Positions 1 to 10,637 of a stretch of 64,000 bases of DNA are shown here, one piece after another. The stretch lies in contig NC_091671.1 of the NCBI RefSeq assembly GCF_042453785.1, positions 29,975,001 through 30,039,000 on the forward strand, in the 5' to 3' direction. Position numbers and translations under genes: made by a program. Every line of letters starts with the position of its first letter. Within the stretch, counting starts at the first letter, position 1. This DNA is from Malus domestica. Lineage: Eukaryota; Streptophyta; Magnoliopsida; Rosales; Rosaceae. The notes beneath the pieces were generated by a model. The model had not been told where the DNA came from and did not search any database. It was given only the letters and a program-made list of their open reading frames with translations.

Positions 1-472
1 TCAACATTAGAAACCAATCACAACACGACACGTGTCAATGTCAGAATGAAACTAGAAACCCTCTTCTATAAATAGAGATCATTCTCTCACAATATTTCCT
101 AATGTCATTTGTACTAAATCATTCACTAATACTCACAAAAGAAAAGCTTGAACCTATGAACTTATGTAAACCCTTCACAATTAATAAGAACTCCTCTACT
201 CCGTGAACGTAGCCAATCTGGGTGAACCACGTACATCTTGTGTTTGCTTCCCTGTCTCTATCCATTTACATACTTATCCACACTAGTGACCGGAGCAATC
301 TAACGAAGGTCACAAACTTAACATTTTCTGTTGTACCAAAGTCCCCACTAATTTTGTGCATCAACATTTGGCGCCATCTGTGGGAACGACACTTATTCCC
401 ACTCTCTTCAGCTTTGTTAAGCTGGTTTCCACCATTCGTACACTCTCTTTTGACTAGGCATCCCTTTCCAAT

Positions 473-1576
473 ATGGAGAGCGAAGGAAGCCACAGCACAC
501 AGAATGACACCCCTCTTGCACCTGGTGCGAAGCAACGAAGAAATGAACAAAAGAAGTTTGCTCTTCAAGCTAAAGTTGAGGAGCTGGAAGCTCAGTACAA
601 CAAAATAATGATGAAGAATGAGATCCTCCAAGAGCAGTATGAGAAGGTCTTCGAGATGCTCCACGAGGCTAGATATACTAAAACACACGAGCTCATCACC
701 CATGTGGAAGTCAACCATCAATTGGGTGCCCCCCAACACGTAGGGTCATTTGCCCTCGACATGGGTATTCCTGTTGAGGAACGAGCTACTTATCGAAATG
801 GCAACCAACATAAGACTTCTCTCAACCTAGCAACTTCGACCAGAAGTAGGAGGAGTAGAGGAAGGCACCTCCTTACAGAAGGAGTGGAAAGATCGAAAGC
901 CGTCTTTCACGACTGTCGAGACTTTCTAAAGCAACGTCGAGAGAATCCCATCCATGTAAGCTCGAAGATCAATGACCCAAGGGTCTCTGAAAGACTCGAT
1001 CCTCTCCCATGTCCCAGGCCAGCTACCAATTTGAGGAAGAGGAAACAAGTCCTAAAGGAACACGAAGGTATAGGGGACTCAGAGATGTTTCGACAGACAT
1101 ACCTTGGAAGTCAGTACGGCGAGTCCAGGGAAAAATCACATGCTCTTGATCAAACCTTCCTACTTCCAAGAGGAGATGGAGATTTACGAAAGAAAGCTCC
1201 ATTGGTACATGACTCCACTCAGGACCCTCTTGTCCTACAGCTCCTTAAGGAAGTAAACAAGTTGAAGGCCGAACGACAAGTTGAGATACCTGATTGGAAC
1301 CAACCTAGGCCTGGCCCTCTTACAAGGAGGATCATCGACACCTCCTTCCAAGCAAAGACAAAGCAGAAGCTTGGCTTGCAACTCTATACTGGAAAGGAGG
1401 AACCGATTGAATACCTTAACCTCTTTGAGTCCACCATGGTATACCGGATGCATACCGACGAAGAAGACAGTGTGAAGCAAAACCTTGATCAAGATAGTGT
1501 GAAGCAAAACCAATTTATGGTGCCAACAAGAGCTTCATCAAAGGAGTTCAACCACAATCCTCAAAAGCTTCCTTAA
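473..1576 (+). CDS. Truncated gypsy gag-like protein (367 aa)
   Basis: Retrotransposon capsid-precursor remnant. The N-terminus is rich in Lys/Glu/Leu heptads (about residues 20-65), which suggests a coiled coil, as in many plant gypsy gag proteins. Residues about 270-330 match the opening of a plant gag domain: a Pro-Leu-Thr start, then LQLYTGKEEPIEYLNLFE, the usual 'YDG..DP..H...F' position. The capsid domain then breaks off and residues about 335-367 (DSVKQN repeats) are encoded by the 107-bp tandem repeat. There is no zinc knuckle and no pol. The start is the first ATG after the primer-binding site. It is unlikely to be functional. Confidence 0.6.
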   Translation: MESEGSHSTQNDTPLAPGAKQRRNEQKKFALQAKVEELEAQYNKIMMKNEILQEQYEKVFEMLHEARYTKTHELITHVEVNHQLGAPQHVGSFALDMGIPVEERATYRNGNQHKTSLNLATSTRSRRSRGRHLLTEGVERSKAVFHDCRDFLKQRRENPIHVSSKINDPRVSERLDPLPCPRPATNLRKRKQVLKEHEGIGDSEMFRQTYLGSQYGESREKSHALDQTFLLPRGDGDLRKKAPLVHDSTQDPLVLQLLKEVNKLKAERQVEIPDWNQPRPGPLTRRIIDTSFQAKTKQKLGLQLYTGKEEPIEYLNLFESTMVYRMHTDEEDSVKQNLDQDSVKQNQFMVPTRASSKEFNHNPQKLP

Positions 1577-1733
1577 AAGCTTCACACACTCTTGATCAAG
1601 ACAGTGTGAAGCAAAACCAATTTATGGTGCCAACAAGAGCTTCATCAAAGGAGTTCAACCACAATCCTCAAAAGCTTCCTCAAAAGCTTCACACACTCTT
1701 GATCAAGACAGTGTGAAGCAAAACCAATTTATG
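1483..1733 (+). repeat. 107-bp direct tandem repeat, about 2.3 copies
   Basis: The phrase AAAACCAATTTATGGTGCC occurs at 1506 and 1613 and its beginning again at 1720, an exact 107-bp period. Units contain CAAAAGCTTC and CTTGATCAAGACAGTG. The array overlaps and ends the gag frame. Confidence 0.85.
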
Positions 1734-1956
1734 GAGGTAGCTGCTGCAACTGGGTTTGCAGTTTTTGCCTCCCAAACTGAATAAGTTAAGTACAAAAAGT
1801 CGTTGACTTTGCGCGACGCACGTAAACATGCGTCACGCAAAGCCAACATGGCCTCAAAAACAAGGAACTGAGACAAACATGTATGTCGAGATGCACATTA
1901 ATTTGAAAAGCAGAAGCCACGAAAGCCAACATGGCCTAAAAACAAAGTAGTACGAA
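1734..1956. other. Spacer without recognisable gene
   Basis: A short repeated phrase, GCCAACATGGCCT, occurs near 1842 and 1926. Nothing else is recognised. Confidence 0.4.
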
Positions 1957-2960
1957 CTAGCAATGGAGAGAAATCATACCATACCAAAGGTGGAGAAGAC
2001 AAGTCCATGTTAGCACAATTGTCCACAACAACATTTCCTCACGATATGTGTGAGAAGCATATAAAGTTATCTTCCGAGTGCAGTCCAAACAAATAGAAAC
2101 ACCAAAAAAACCAGCGATTGTGCAACTGTAGGGAAATGGATTAACGTACATAGACATCTCAAACAACAGCCAAAAAATCTGAAAAAGACAAAGAGGTACC
2201 AAAGTGACATGCTACATACCTCCAAAGCTACCTAAATATCTGACCCCCGAATAAAAGATGAACAGTAGATTCTTCTGAATTATGACATAAACAACAAATG
2301 GATGCCAAAGAATACCACATCATATGCACTGTAGTAGGAAGTTTATTATGAAATAACCTTAGCCCAAGCACAATCACTATGTTTTTTTTTTCCTGATAAA
2401 GCTGATAACAAGAAGAAATGGAAAATTTCCCAAAAGACGAAGGCTCCCAGATTAATGTGTTATCCTCTACATTTAAGACAAAGGTAAACAAAGAATTTGT
2501 TACACCACAGAAGGGAATAAATCTATAAAATAATCTGGCAAAAATCATATATGAGCTTCAATAGCATTTGAAACCCGAGCTAGAACTATAGGTGAAATGA
2601 CGAAGATAATGAAGGGCCAATAATCGGGCCATCCAACCATTTGTTGAACCAAAACGAAACTGACCTCCCACTGCCAATAATCCAACGACTATTGTTATTC
2701 AAAATAAGCAAAACAAGCTTCAAACCATGCCACACAGAAGGCCGTAAATAGAAATCTTTTTTTTTTTTGTATGGCGCAAGAAGAAAACGTTGATGAGCGA
2801 AAGAATCCCACAAAGAAGAAGATTGTAAAGCATCCCATCTAAAACTAAGCAAAGCTATCAAGTTCAAAGTAGTCAAATCACGAAGACCAAGTCCACCTTC
2901 ATGCTTAAGTACACACACCATACTCTAATCAACAGTTACTAATGTTTGGAAAGCCAAGTC
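1957..2960 (-). mobile_element. LINE (non-LTR retrotransposon) 3' fragment, copy A
   Basis: Minus-strand frames give the C-terminal part of a plant L1-type ORF2. First comes a GGLGLRDLTTLN...FRWDAL block with W..GSGRSVSFWFNKWL (2586-2921). Then a reverse-transcriptase zinc-binding domain (zf-RVT) with FGKFSISSCYQLY, LFHNKLPTTVHM and CCLCHNSEES (2228-2548), and a hydrophobic tail (1957-2202). The frames are interrupted by stops. A deletion of about 47 bp near 2351, relative to copy B, removes part of the zf-RVT. This is an old fragment whose part beyond about 2264 is included in the tandem duplication. Confidence 0.75.
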
Positions 2961-3946
2961 TCCTAACGAAATAAAATTTCGTCCACAAAAAGAAAAATGC
3001 TTTAAACGGCAAGCTGACTATTGATAAACCGAAAAGCTATGGAGAAACAAACTATGGGGAGAGATGCTATGGGGAGAGATGCTTTAATCATGTTCTCATT
3101 TAACATGAAATGCATATTTTTGGGTCTTGCAGACTGGCTTGTGATAAAACCAAACCAAAGACGGTTGCTAGTTTAGGTACTAGTTTCCTTTCCATCAAGT
3201 TCTTGGACATAAGTGTGCTTAAGTGCTTTTGTTTTGGGTGTGGTAGGTGAGATGAGCATTGAGCACCAGTGCGCTTATATGCTTAACATTTTAATTAAAA
3301 CAGAAGATTATTTATGTTAGGAACATAGGCTTAAACTTTGATTTTAATCTGGAAATATGAGATCCGACCTACTTAAAAGTTTAAATAAGAAGAGTACTAC
3401 ATTCTAATTGAAAAAAAAAATATTAATCTAATAAAGAAAAAAAAAACATACGACCAAAAACTAACAAACTTCAATTCCTAGTTTGTTAAAGTTGTTTGAG
3501 TGAATAATTTCTAAGTTTAAGAGAATGAGGCCAAGTTAATAAAAAAAAAACTATGAAATGTTAGATAAAAAGGATAGAAATGCCCTTTATGAGTATTATA
3601 AAGTTATGTGAGAGGGATTTGCAAATTTTTACTTAGGAAGGGTCATTTATACATGCATCTCACATGCATTTGTAATGCTTGTGAAGGGCATTTCTAATCC
3701 CCTCTATCTAGTATTTTAGGGTCTATTCCTTACCAACTTAGCCTTAATCCTCTGGGGCATAGAATTCCCTCACCAAACTTACCCTAAAAAAAGTATTTGG
3801 CTTCTTACGTGTAAAGAGTCATTCCTCCTTACATAACGATGAGACATCATTTCATCGTAAAAACATCATAATCAAGTCATTTATTCTCTTTATCATCATT
3901 TAAAAGTCGTCTCTACAAAAATTGACATAATTTGGAGTCCAATTAG

Positions 3947-3948
<2 letters not shown>

Positions 3949-3992
<44 letters not shown>
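3949..3992. repeat. (AT)22 microsatellite
   Basis: Uninterrupted AT dinucleotides. The matching site in duplicate B (near 6661) has only a few units, so the expansion followed the duplication or B contracted. Confidence 0.95.
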
Positions 3993-3994
<2 letters not shown>

Positions 3995-4251
3995 AAGAAA
4001 TCAACAATTATGGTAACAAGGAATATCCCATGATTAATCATCAAATTATGACCAAATGGTCACCAAATCGAATTAGACTTTCCCGACAAATAGCTTAGGT
4101 TGAAGATACAACAATTAGCATTTCACCAAATATAATCTCCAAGTGTGTTTTTCACAATCCAATTATCATATATATGTGTGTGTGTGTGTGTGTTTAATTT
4201 CAAGCCGAATCATATGTCTACCACAAGAGACCTCTAGAAACCATTCGAATC

Positions 4252-4525
4252 TAAGTCCTCTCTTCTTCCACCTCCTTATCAGATACAGAAGGTGGCTCAA
4301 ACATGCTGAAAACACCCTATAAGCTGAGAGCACAGCCAAGACAAGAAAGCAACAAAGAGCCAGGGCATGGATAACCAATGCCACCTTCATTCTGCAGCAG
4401 AACTTCCCAAAAGAAGTGCAGGCTTCACTCCATGAGACTGTCTTGTCCCCTTTGTAAGCTAAAGACAATATCTCCACCACTGCCGCCCAAGATGTGACCA
4501 TTAAATAAGCTACAGTATGCACCCA
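4252..4525 (-). pseudogene. Orphan last exon of a CASP-like gene (duplicate A)
   Basis: Homologous to the terminal exon at 6985-7248 and encodes the same [11 protein letters not shown] and [16 protein letters not shown] segments. It cannot work as an exon. The acceptor AG is lost (GTGCAG in copy B is GTGCAT here), and a 2-base insertion near 4309 shifts the frame after AYRVFS, replacing the normal C-terminus. No exons 1 or 2 accompany it. A (GT)n run lies just downstream at about 4175-4193. Confidence 0.85.
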
Positions 4526-4936
4526 AAATTTGAAACAAGAAAGAAAATAAATTACAGAACATGAGCGAGGACACATTTCTTTATGCGTCAAATTTGAGAT
4601 GTGTAAGTTGTTATTAACATTTCAAAATAAAAATTGTCTGATTATACATCTAATAAAGTTGGGACCACTTACTTAGTAGGTTAGAACATTGTACTAATGC
4701 CTTTAGTACGTTCAACACATCATAGATCAAGAGAACAAAAAAGAAAATGAGTAATTTGCATATTTATAAAAAAAAAATGTAGAGAACCTTTGAAGACAAA
4801 ACAAAAGCACTAAGTAAAATAAGAACATTTATGTGAGGGTATATCTATTTTTCTTTTCCCCAAACTTTCAAGGGAAATAAACACTACTAAAACTTTTAGA
4901 CATATATACAACAGCTAAATTGTGATTACTGTTTGT

Positions 4937-5700
4937 ACTGCAGTAGATTCTTCTGAATTATGACATAAACAACAAATGGATGCCGAAGAATACCAAATCA
5001 TATGCACTGCAGTAGGAAGTTTATTATGAAAATGCCACCAAGCCAAAATAAACAGTCGAGACGGAATAAAATGTCGCCAAATAACCTTAGCCCAAGCACA
5101 ATCACTATTTTTTTTTTTTCCGAATAAGATGATAACAAGAAGAAATGGGAAATTTCCCAAAAGACGAAAGCTCCCAGATTAATGTGTCATCCTCTACATT
5201 TAAAGACAAAGGTAAACAAAGAATCTGTTACACCACAAAAGGGAATAAATCTATAAAATAATCTGGCAAAAATCACATCTGAGCTTCAATAGCATTTGAA
5301 ACCCGAGCTAGAACTATAGGTGAAATGACAAGATAATGAAGGGCCAATAATCGGGCCATCCAACCATTTGTTGAACCAAAACGAAACTGACCTCCCACTG
5401 CCAATAATCCAACGACTATTGTTATTTAGAATAAGCAAAACACGCTTCAAACCATGCCACACAAAGGGCCATAAATAGATATCTTTTTTTTATGTAAGGC
5501 GCAAGAAGAAAACGTTGATGAGCGAAAGAATCCCACAAAGAAGAAGATTGTAAAGCATCTCAGCTAAAACTAAGCAAAGCTGTCAAGTTCAAAGCAGTCA
5601 AATCACGAAGACCAAGTCCACCTTCATGCTTAAGTACACACACCATAATCCAATCAACAGTTACTAATGTTTGGAAAGCCAAGTCTCCTAACGAAATAAA
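4937..5700 (-). mobile_element. LINE 3' fragment, copy B
   Basis: Duplicate of the LINE fragment in copy A. It retains the zf-RVT stretch missing there: WAKVIWRHFIPSRLFILAWW, then HNKLPTAVHMIWYSSASI and CCLCHNSEEST (4915-5160 frame). It lies in the 3' flank of the CASP-like gene. Multiple stops show decay. Confidence 0.75.
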
Positions 5701-6984
5701 ATTTCGTCCACAAATAGAAAAATGCTTTAAAAGGCAAGCTAACTATTGATAAACCGAAAAGCTATGGAGAAACAAACTATGGGGAGAGATGCTTTAATCA
5801 TGTTCTCATTTAACATGAAATGCATATTTTGGGTCTTGCAGACTGGCTTGTGACTAAACCAAACCAAAGACGATTGCTAGTTTAGGTACTAGTTTCCTTT
5901 CCATCAAGTTCTTGGACATAAGTGTGCTTAAGTGCTTTTGTTTTAGGTGTGGTAGGTGAGATGAGCATTGAGCACCAGTGCGCTTATAGTTTTAACATTT
6001 TAATTAAAACAGAAGATTATTTATGTTAGGAACATAGGCTTAAACTTTGATTTTAATCTGGAAATATGAGATCCGACCTACTTAAAAGTTTAAACAAGAA
6101 GAGTACAACATTATAATTCAAAAAAATATTAATCTAATAAAGAAAAAATAAACATACGACCAAAAACTAACAAACTTCAATTCCTAGTTTGTTAAAGTTG
6201 TTTGAGTGAATAATTTCTAAGTTTAAGAGAATGAGGCCAAGTTAATAAAAATAAAAATAAAACTATGAAATATTAGATTAAAAGGATTGAAATGCCCTTT
6301 ATGATTATTATAAAGTTATGCAAGAGGGATTTACAAATTTTTACTTAGGAAGGGTCATTTATACATGCATCTCACATGCATTTGTAATGCTTGTGAAGGG
6401 CATTTCTAATCTCCTCTATCTAGTTTTTTAGGGTCTATTCCTTACCAACTTAGCCTTTATCCTCTGGGCCATAGAATTCCCTTTCCAAGCATACTCTAAA
6501 AAAAATATTTGGCTTCTTACATGTAAAGACTTATTCCTCCTTACATAACGACGAGACATCATTTCATCGTAAAAACATCATAATCAAGTCATTTATTCTC
6601 TTTATCATCATTTAAAAGTCGTCTCTACAAAAATTGACATAATTTGGAGTCCAATAAGTCATCTATATATATCAAAGAAATCAACAATTATGGTAACAAG
6701 GAATATCCCATGATTAATCATCAAATTATCTGATTTATAAGAAGGACCAAATGGCCACCAAATCGAATTAGACTTTCCCGACAAATAGCTTAGGTTGAAG
6801 ATACAACAATTAGCATTTCACCAAATATAATCTCCAAGTGTGTTTTTCACAATCCAATTATCATATATATATATGTGTGTGTGTGTGTGTTTAATTTCAA
6901 GCCGAATCATATGTCCACCACAAGAGACCTCTAGAAACCAACTAACAGAAACCACTTAAAGAAAACTCATCTAATGATTCGAAT

Positions 6985-9324
6985 CTAAGTCCTCTCTTCT
7001 TCCACCTCCTTATCAGAAACAGAAGGTGGCTCAAACATGCTGAAAACCCTATAAGCTGAGATCACAGCCAAGACAAGAAAGCAACAAAGAGCCAGGGCAT
7101 GGAGAACCAATGCCACCTTCATTCTGCTGCAGAACTTCCCATAAGAAGTGCAGGCTTCACTCCATGAGACTGTCTTGTCCCCTTTGTAAGCTAAAGACAA
7201 TATCTCCATCACTGCCGCCCAAGATGTGACCATTAAATAAGCTACAATCTGCACCCAAAATTTGAAACAAGAAAGAAAATAAATTACAGAACATGAGCGA
7301 GGACACATTTCTTTATGCGTCAAATTTGAGATGTGTAAGCTGTTATTAACATTTCAAAATAAAAATTGTCTGATTATACATCTATTAAAGTTGGGACCAC
7401 TTACTTAGTGGGTTAGAACATTGTACTAATGCCTTTAGTGCGTTCAACACAACACAGATCAAGAGAACAAAAAAGAAAATGAGTAATTTGCATATTTATA
7501 AAAAAAAAATGTTGAGAACCTTTGAAGACAAAACAAAAGTACTAAGTAAAATAAGAACGTTTATGTGAGGGTATAGCTATTTTTCTTTTCCCCAAACTTT
7601 CAAGGGAAATAAACACTACTAAAACTTTTAGGGGGCGTTTGTTACACCTCCTTAAGTGGGACTGGCTTGGATTGGCTTAAGTAGAATTATAACCCTACGT
7701 TTGGTAAGGGCCTGGACTAAAGTAAATGAGACTCGCCTCGACTAGGAGGCGGTCTCCGCTTCGCTAAACCTCGTTAACGAGTCCCGAGCTTTTGCAAGGT
7801 ATTAAGCGGGACTAAAATGAAGACGAGGCAGACAGCAAGACCCGGGCATCCCCTTGCTAAATCCCGACTTCCATTCCCTGGGCTTTCCATTCTTTCTTCT
7901 ACGGCACTGTCACCGTGGCCATGCAATCGGCGACGCTTGCTCTTCTGTGGCCCGAGCCATAGGGACAACTGCAGCTCACAACCGCGCGGACACACCCACC
8001 GCCTAATCTCAAACTCCAACGACCAAAATTTATTAACTGCTGCCCATATTGCACAGATGAACGAAGTTCTAATAGCTTGGCATAAAGTTCTCGCTTCGAA
8101 TCTGGCTAATTGAATAGAGAAATATAACATCATTCGTTGCTAGCTTGCTATTGAATTCGTGAAATGATTGATAGCGCAATAACAGAGTTACGCAACATTA
8201 TTGTAGACTTGCAATGGCAATCCTTTGCTCCAGTCATCTCTGCAAACAATTTTGATGGAGAAAACAAGTTTGGGGACGAAGAGAGATATAGAGACAGAGA
8301 GGGAGAAAGAGGGTGATAAGGAGGGATTGGGACAGAGCCAATGAGGAGAAGTGAGAAGTTTCCAGAGAGAGTAGAGTTTTTAAGAAAAGAATAAAAGAAA
8401 AATGTTAAATCAATAATAAAAAATATATTATAATATGTATTAAATAATATAATAGTATAGTTTGTTAATTACCCTGCTTCTTAGTCCGACACTGCACCAA
8501 ACGCTTCACTAAGCTAGTTCAGCTTAGTCTAGTCTAAGCCAGTCCAGCTTAGTCTAGTCTAAGCCAGTCCAGCTTAGTCTAGTCTAAGCCAGTCCAGCTT
8601 AGTCCCTGCAGCTAGTCCAGTCCGAGACAGTCCGGTACAACAAACGCCCCCTTAGACATATATACAACAGCTAAACTGTGATTACTGTTTGTTGCGCCAA
8701 TTCAGTTGTATTTTTTATTTGATGTTTGTAATTGGTTTTATCTGTGCATCAAACACCTCCTATTTTTTTTCTACAAGCCAAAAGAAAAAGAAAAGAAATT
8801 GAATGGAGCCAAAAGGGAAAAGAAAATGAACCTGGTAGAGACAAAGAAAAGCCAAGCTTTAGTCACAAAGCACGTGATCCATGAGGACAAAGCTACAAGA
8901 AAAGCGTGCACACCAGAAATGTTGCTGATGCAAACCATGTACCTGCAGAAACAAAGACACTTCAAAACATTAATCAATAACTCAGAACAGAAACATTAGC
9001 GCAACTATCTTCCAGCTCAGTAGATTAAAAGCATCCACTCTTGCACTAGAGGACCGGAGTTTGAGTCCTCCAAATGCCAGTATCACTTGTATCGAAAACG
9101 GAAGCAGTAATTGTCCAAGAAAATGAAAATGAATGGAGTTGTTACTTGAGGCCCGTGAAATTGGAGAACTTTAGGTTGCCATAGCTGGGGTTGTCTTGGT
9201 GGTTGGTCACAGTGAGCCAAATGGTTGCAACGCTCAGAGCAATCGCAGAAATCCTGAGGGAGGAGTCTATGAGCTTCAGGACACTAAAGTAATTAGGAGC
9301 ATTGTCATCTGAGTTTCGTCTCAT
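6985..9324 (-). CDS. CASPL: CASP-like membrane protein (CASPL2-type), 3 exons, probable frameshift
   Basis: Four-transmembrane MARVEL-like protein of the Casparian strip membrane domain family (DUF588). The family forms plasma-membrane scaffolds, but many CASPL members have no known role. Exons on the minus strand: 9146-9324 ([23 protein letters not shown], first membrane segment), 8832-8942 ([20 protein letters not shown]), 6985-7248 ([10 protein letters not shown], then the [20 protein letters not shown] loop, then [20 protein letters not shown] and an acidic tail). Exon 1 to 2 joins cleanly (CTCAA|GTAAC, CAG|GTACATG). At exon 2 to 3 the canonical GT-AG join is one base short: exon 2 ends GTCTCTACCAG where homologues have a codon more like GAC CAG, so the frame meets a stop at once in exon 3. 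A weak donor six bases inside would restore the frame. It is either a recent pseudogene, alternatively spliced, or a base error. Intron 2 holds a Harbinger element and intron 1 a tRNA-like relic. Confidence 0.7.
7631..8651. mobile_element. PIF/Harbinger-type non-autonomous element
   Basis: Perfect 13-bp terminal inverted repeats GGGGGCGTTTGTT...AACAAACGCCCCC flanked by TTA target duplications (7628-7630, 8652-8654). The empty site is visible in duplicate A near 4899 (ACTTTTAGACAT), which proves insertion after, or in only one of, the duplicates. No transposase frame is present. The element is moderately GC-rich and carries 25-bp repeats next to the right end. Confidence 0.9.
8521..8605 (+). 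repeat. 25-bp subterminal tandem repeat
   Basis: Unit AGCTTAGTCTAGTCTAAGCC plus AGTCC, three full copies and a partial one, inside the right end of the Harbinger element. Such subterminal arrays often serve as transposase-binding sites; that role is inferred. Confidence 0.85.
9001..9071 (+). other. Degenerate tRNA-like / SINE-head sequence
   Basis: A-box-like AGCTCAGTAGATTAAAAGC and B-box-like GGAGTTTGAGTCC lie 20-odd bases apart, in intron 1 of the CASP-like gene. There is no clear cloverleaf or acceptor pairing, so it is a relic rather than a tRNA gene. Confidence 0.4.
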
Positions 9325-9403
9325 CTTTGCAGGTATTGCATGAGCAGCAACATGAACCCAGCGGGTCTTATTATATATATTAGTTTTCCTTATATATTAT
9401 ATA

Positions 9404-9434
9404 TGAGAGAGAGAGAGAGAGAAAGAGAGAGAGA
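9404..9434. repeat. GA-rich microsatellite
   Basis: GAGAGA run upstream of the CASP-like start, preceded by TATATA stretches at 9370-9400. A GA tract in a plant promoter or 5' leader is common. Confidence 0.8.
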
Positions 9435-9773
9435 TGAAAACGTTGGTAAGACTAAGACTAAAATGGTAATAGGGTAATAAATACAAAACCTTTAAGAGAA
9501 GAAGTAGATATAAGTTATAAGTTATAACTAATACACCACTACTTTCTTTTTCCCTTTGTTTTGGAAAAATCATCAATATGGATTTATTGTTATAAAAAAA
9601 TTTCCAGCGTAAATAAACAAATGCTTAAGAGACAAACTGAAGCTTTAAGTCATTAAATTAAAATTTTATGAGGACTGATATGAATTTGTCTTAGTGTGAA
9701 ACAATAATCTTTCAAAGTAACGTTGTTAAAAAAAATATTCCAACATAAAAGATTTTGAAAAGGCAAATAAAGG

Positions 9774-9955
9774 TATGGGATTCTCTCATCTCCTATTCAC
9801 ATCCCCTTCCCTTCTTTTTTCTCACATATTATTTTTTATCTTATTGTCTCTATAAAAAAAAATCAATATAAGATTTTGACGTGGCTAAACTGTAACCGTT
9901 CAAATATGAGAAGAGGGAAGGGGAGAAAAATTAGAAGAGGAGATAATCCTCCTCT
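9774..9955. repeat. Foldback MITE relic
   Basis: Left arm CATCTCCTATTCACATCCCC pairs loosely with right-arm GGGAAGGGGAGAAAAATTAG. The core (TTATTGTCTCTATAAAAA, GACGTGGCTAAAC) matches the family at 10170, 17423 and 19709. No clean target duplication is seen. Confidence 0.45.
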
Positions 9956-10169
9956 ACAAATAAAAGGCAAAAGTTCTGACCAATTTACTCAAAGAGACTA
10001 TTACACAATGTTTGGATGGAGAATTTCTAAATTTTCATAGAATTCTAAATTACTCTACATTGTCACAAATCCCGCGATTAATATTCACTAATTCATTTTG
10101 TATATAAACTAAAACATCAATTGAATCAAACAAATGCTCCAATTTTTCAATGTGAATGGTGTCTTTGTT

Positions 10170-10400
10170 AGTCGGAGGCATATTGTCTACCCTCATGTTA
10201 TGGTGCCCTTCCCATTCCCTCTTAATTGTACGGTCACGGTTAAGTCACGTCAACATTTTATATTCTTATTACTTTTTATTTTATTATCTTTATAAAAAAA
10301 ATTAATATAAAATATTGACGTGGCTTAACCGTGATTGTACAAAATAAGAGGAGATGAGAAGGGCATCCAAACAAAAGAGCAAACAATCTACCACCTAAGG
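10170..10400. mobile_element. Foldback MITE, diverged member of the 17423/19709 family
   Basis: Shares the core inverted repeat CGGTCACGGTTAAGTCACGT / GACGTGGCTTAACCGTGA around an AT-rich loop, and outer arms ATTGTCTACCCTC / CAATCTACCACC. Its ends are eroded. Confidence 0.6.
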
Positions 10401-10425
10401 AAATATAGTGGGGCTATGTTTTTTC

Positions 10426-10637
10426 CAACCAGGATTCTCTCCTGAGCATTTCCTAGGGATCCTAGGGATCCCGCAGTCATGTCCGTTCATCGTGTATCGT
10501 GTGGTCAGAAATCATTTAAAATTTAAATTTTAAAATTCAAATATGAATAGTACTTAACGAAAACGGACCGCACGATATAAAATGAACGGACAAGATTACG
10601 GGATCCCTAGGGAAATGCTCATGAGAGAATCTGGTTC
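10426..10637. mobile_element. Mutator-type foldback MITE (212 bp)
   Basis: Terminal repeats CAACCAGGATTCTC / GAATCTGGTTC. Arms pair over GAGCATTTCCTAGGGATC. It is flanked by 9-base repeats TGTTTTTTC / TGCTTTTTC with one mismatch. Related to the element at 27291. Confidence 0.65.

Larger units (their letters stand above)
1..1733 (+). mobile_element. Ty3/gypsy LTR retrotransposon, left-truncated, gag part only
   Basis: The window opens inside an LTR. A TATA box (CTATAAATAG) lies near 66, and the LTR appears to end near 364 (GTGCATCA). It is followed by a gypsy-type primer-binding site, TTTGGCGCCATCTGTGGG, near 367. A gag frame starts at 473. No protease, reverse transcriptase or integrase follows: gag runs into a 107-bp tandem repeat and the element stops near 1733. 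It is a broken or non-autonomous copy. The 5' boundary lies outside the window. Confidence 0.75.
2264..4936. repeat. Segmental tandem duplication, copy A (about 2.67 kb)
   Basis: Near-identical to 4940-8693 without its Harbinger insertion. Shared order: LINE fragment, AT-rich spacer, last CASPL exon, intron piece ending TGTGATTACTGTTTGT. The copies abut at about 4936-4940, so they are direct tandem repeats. Copy A carries an expanded AT microsatellite and mutations that kill its exon. Confidence 0.9.
4940..8693. repeat. Segmental tandem duplication, copy B
   Basis: Direct duplicate of 2264-4936, lengthened by a 1,021-bp Harbinger element and its 3-bp target duplication. It contains the real last exon of the CASP-like gene. 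Confidence 0.9.

Noticed and set aside
266..739. 157-aa minus-strand frame at the left end
   Set aside because: It spans LTR, primer site and gag of a plus-strand element; composition reflects antisense gag.
4166..4591. 141-aa minus frame that looks like a complete CASP-like protein
   Set aside because: It starts inside intron sequence and ends in a frameshifted tail; only the middle is homologous, so it is a dead duplicated exon.
7774..8133. 119-aa and 98-aa frames in the Harbinger element as transposase
   Set aside because: Overlapping opposite-strand frames without DDE or Myb-like motifs; long only because the stretch is GC-rich.
9001..9071. tRNA gene
   Set aside because: A- and B-box-like motifs exist but no paired acceptor, D or anticodon stems could be drawn.
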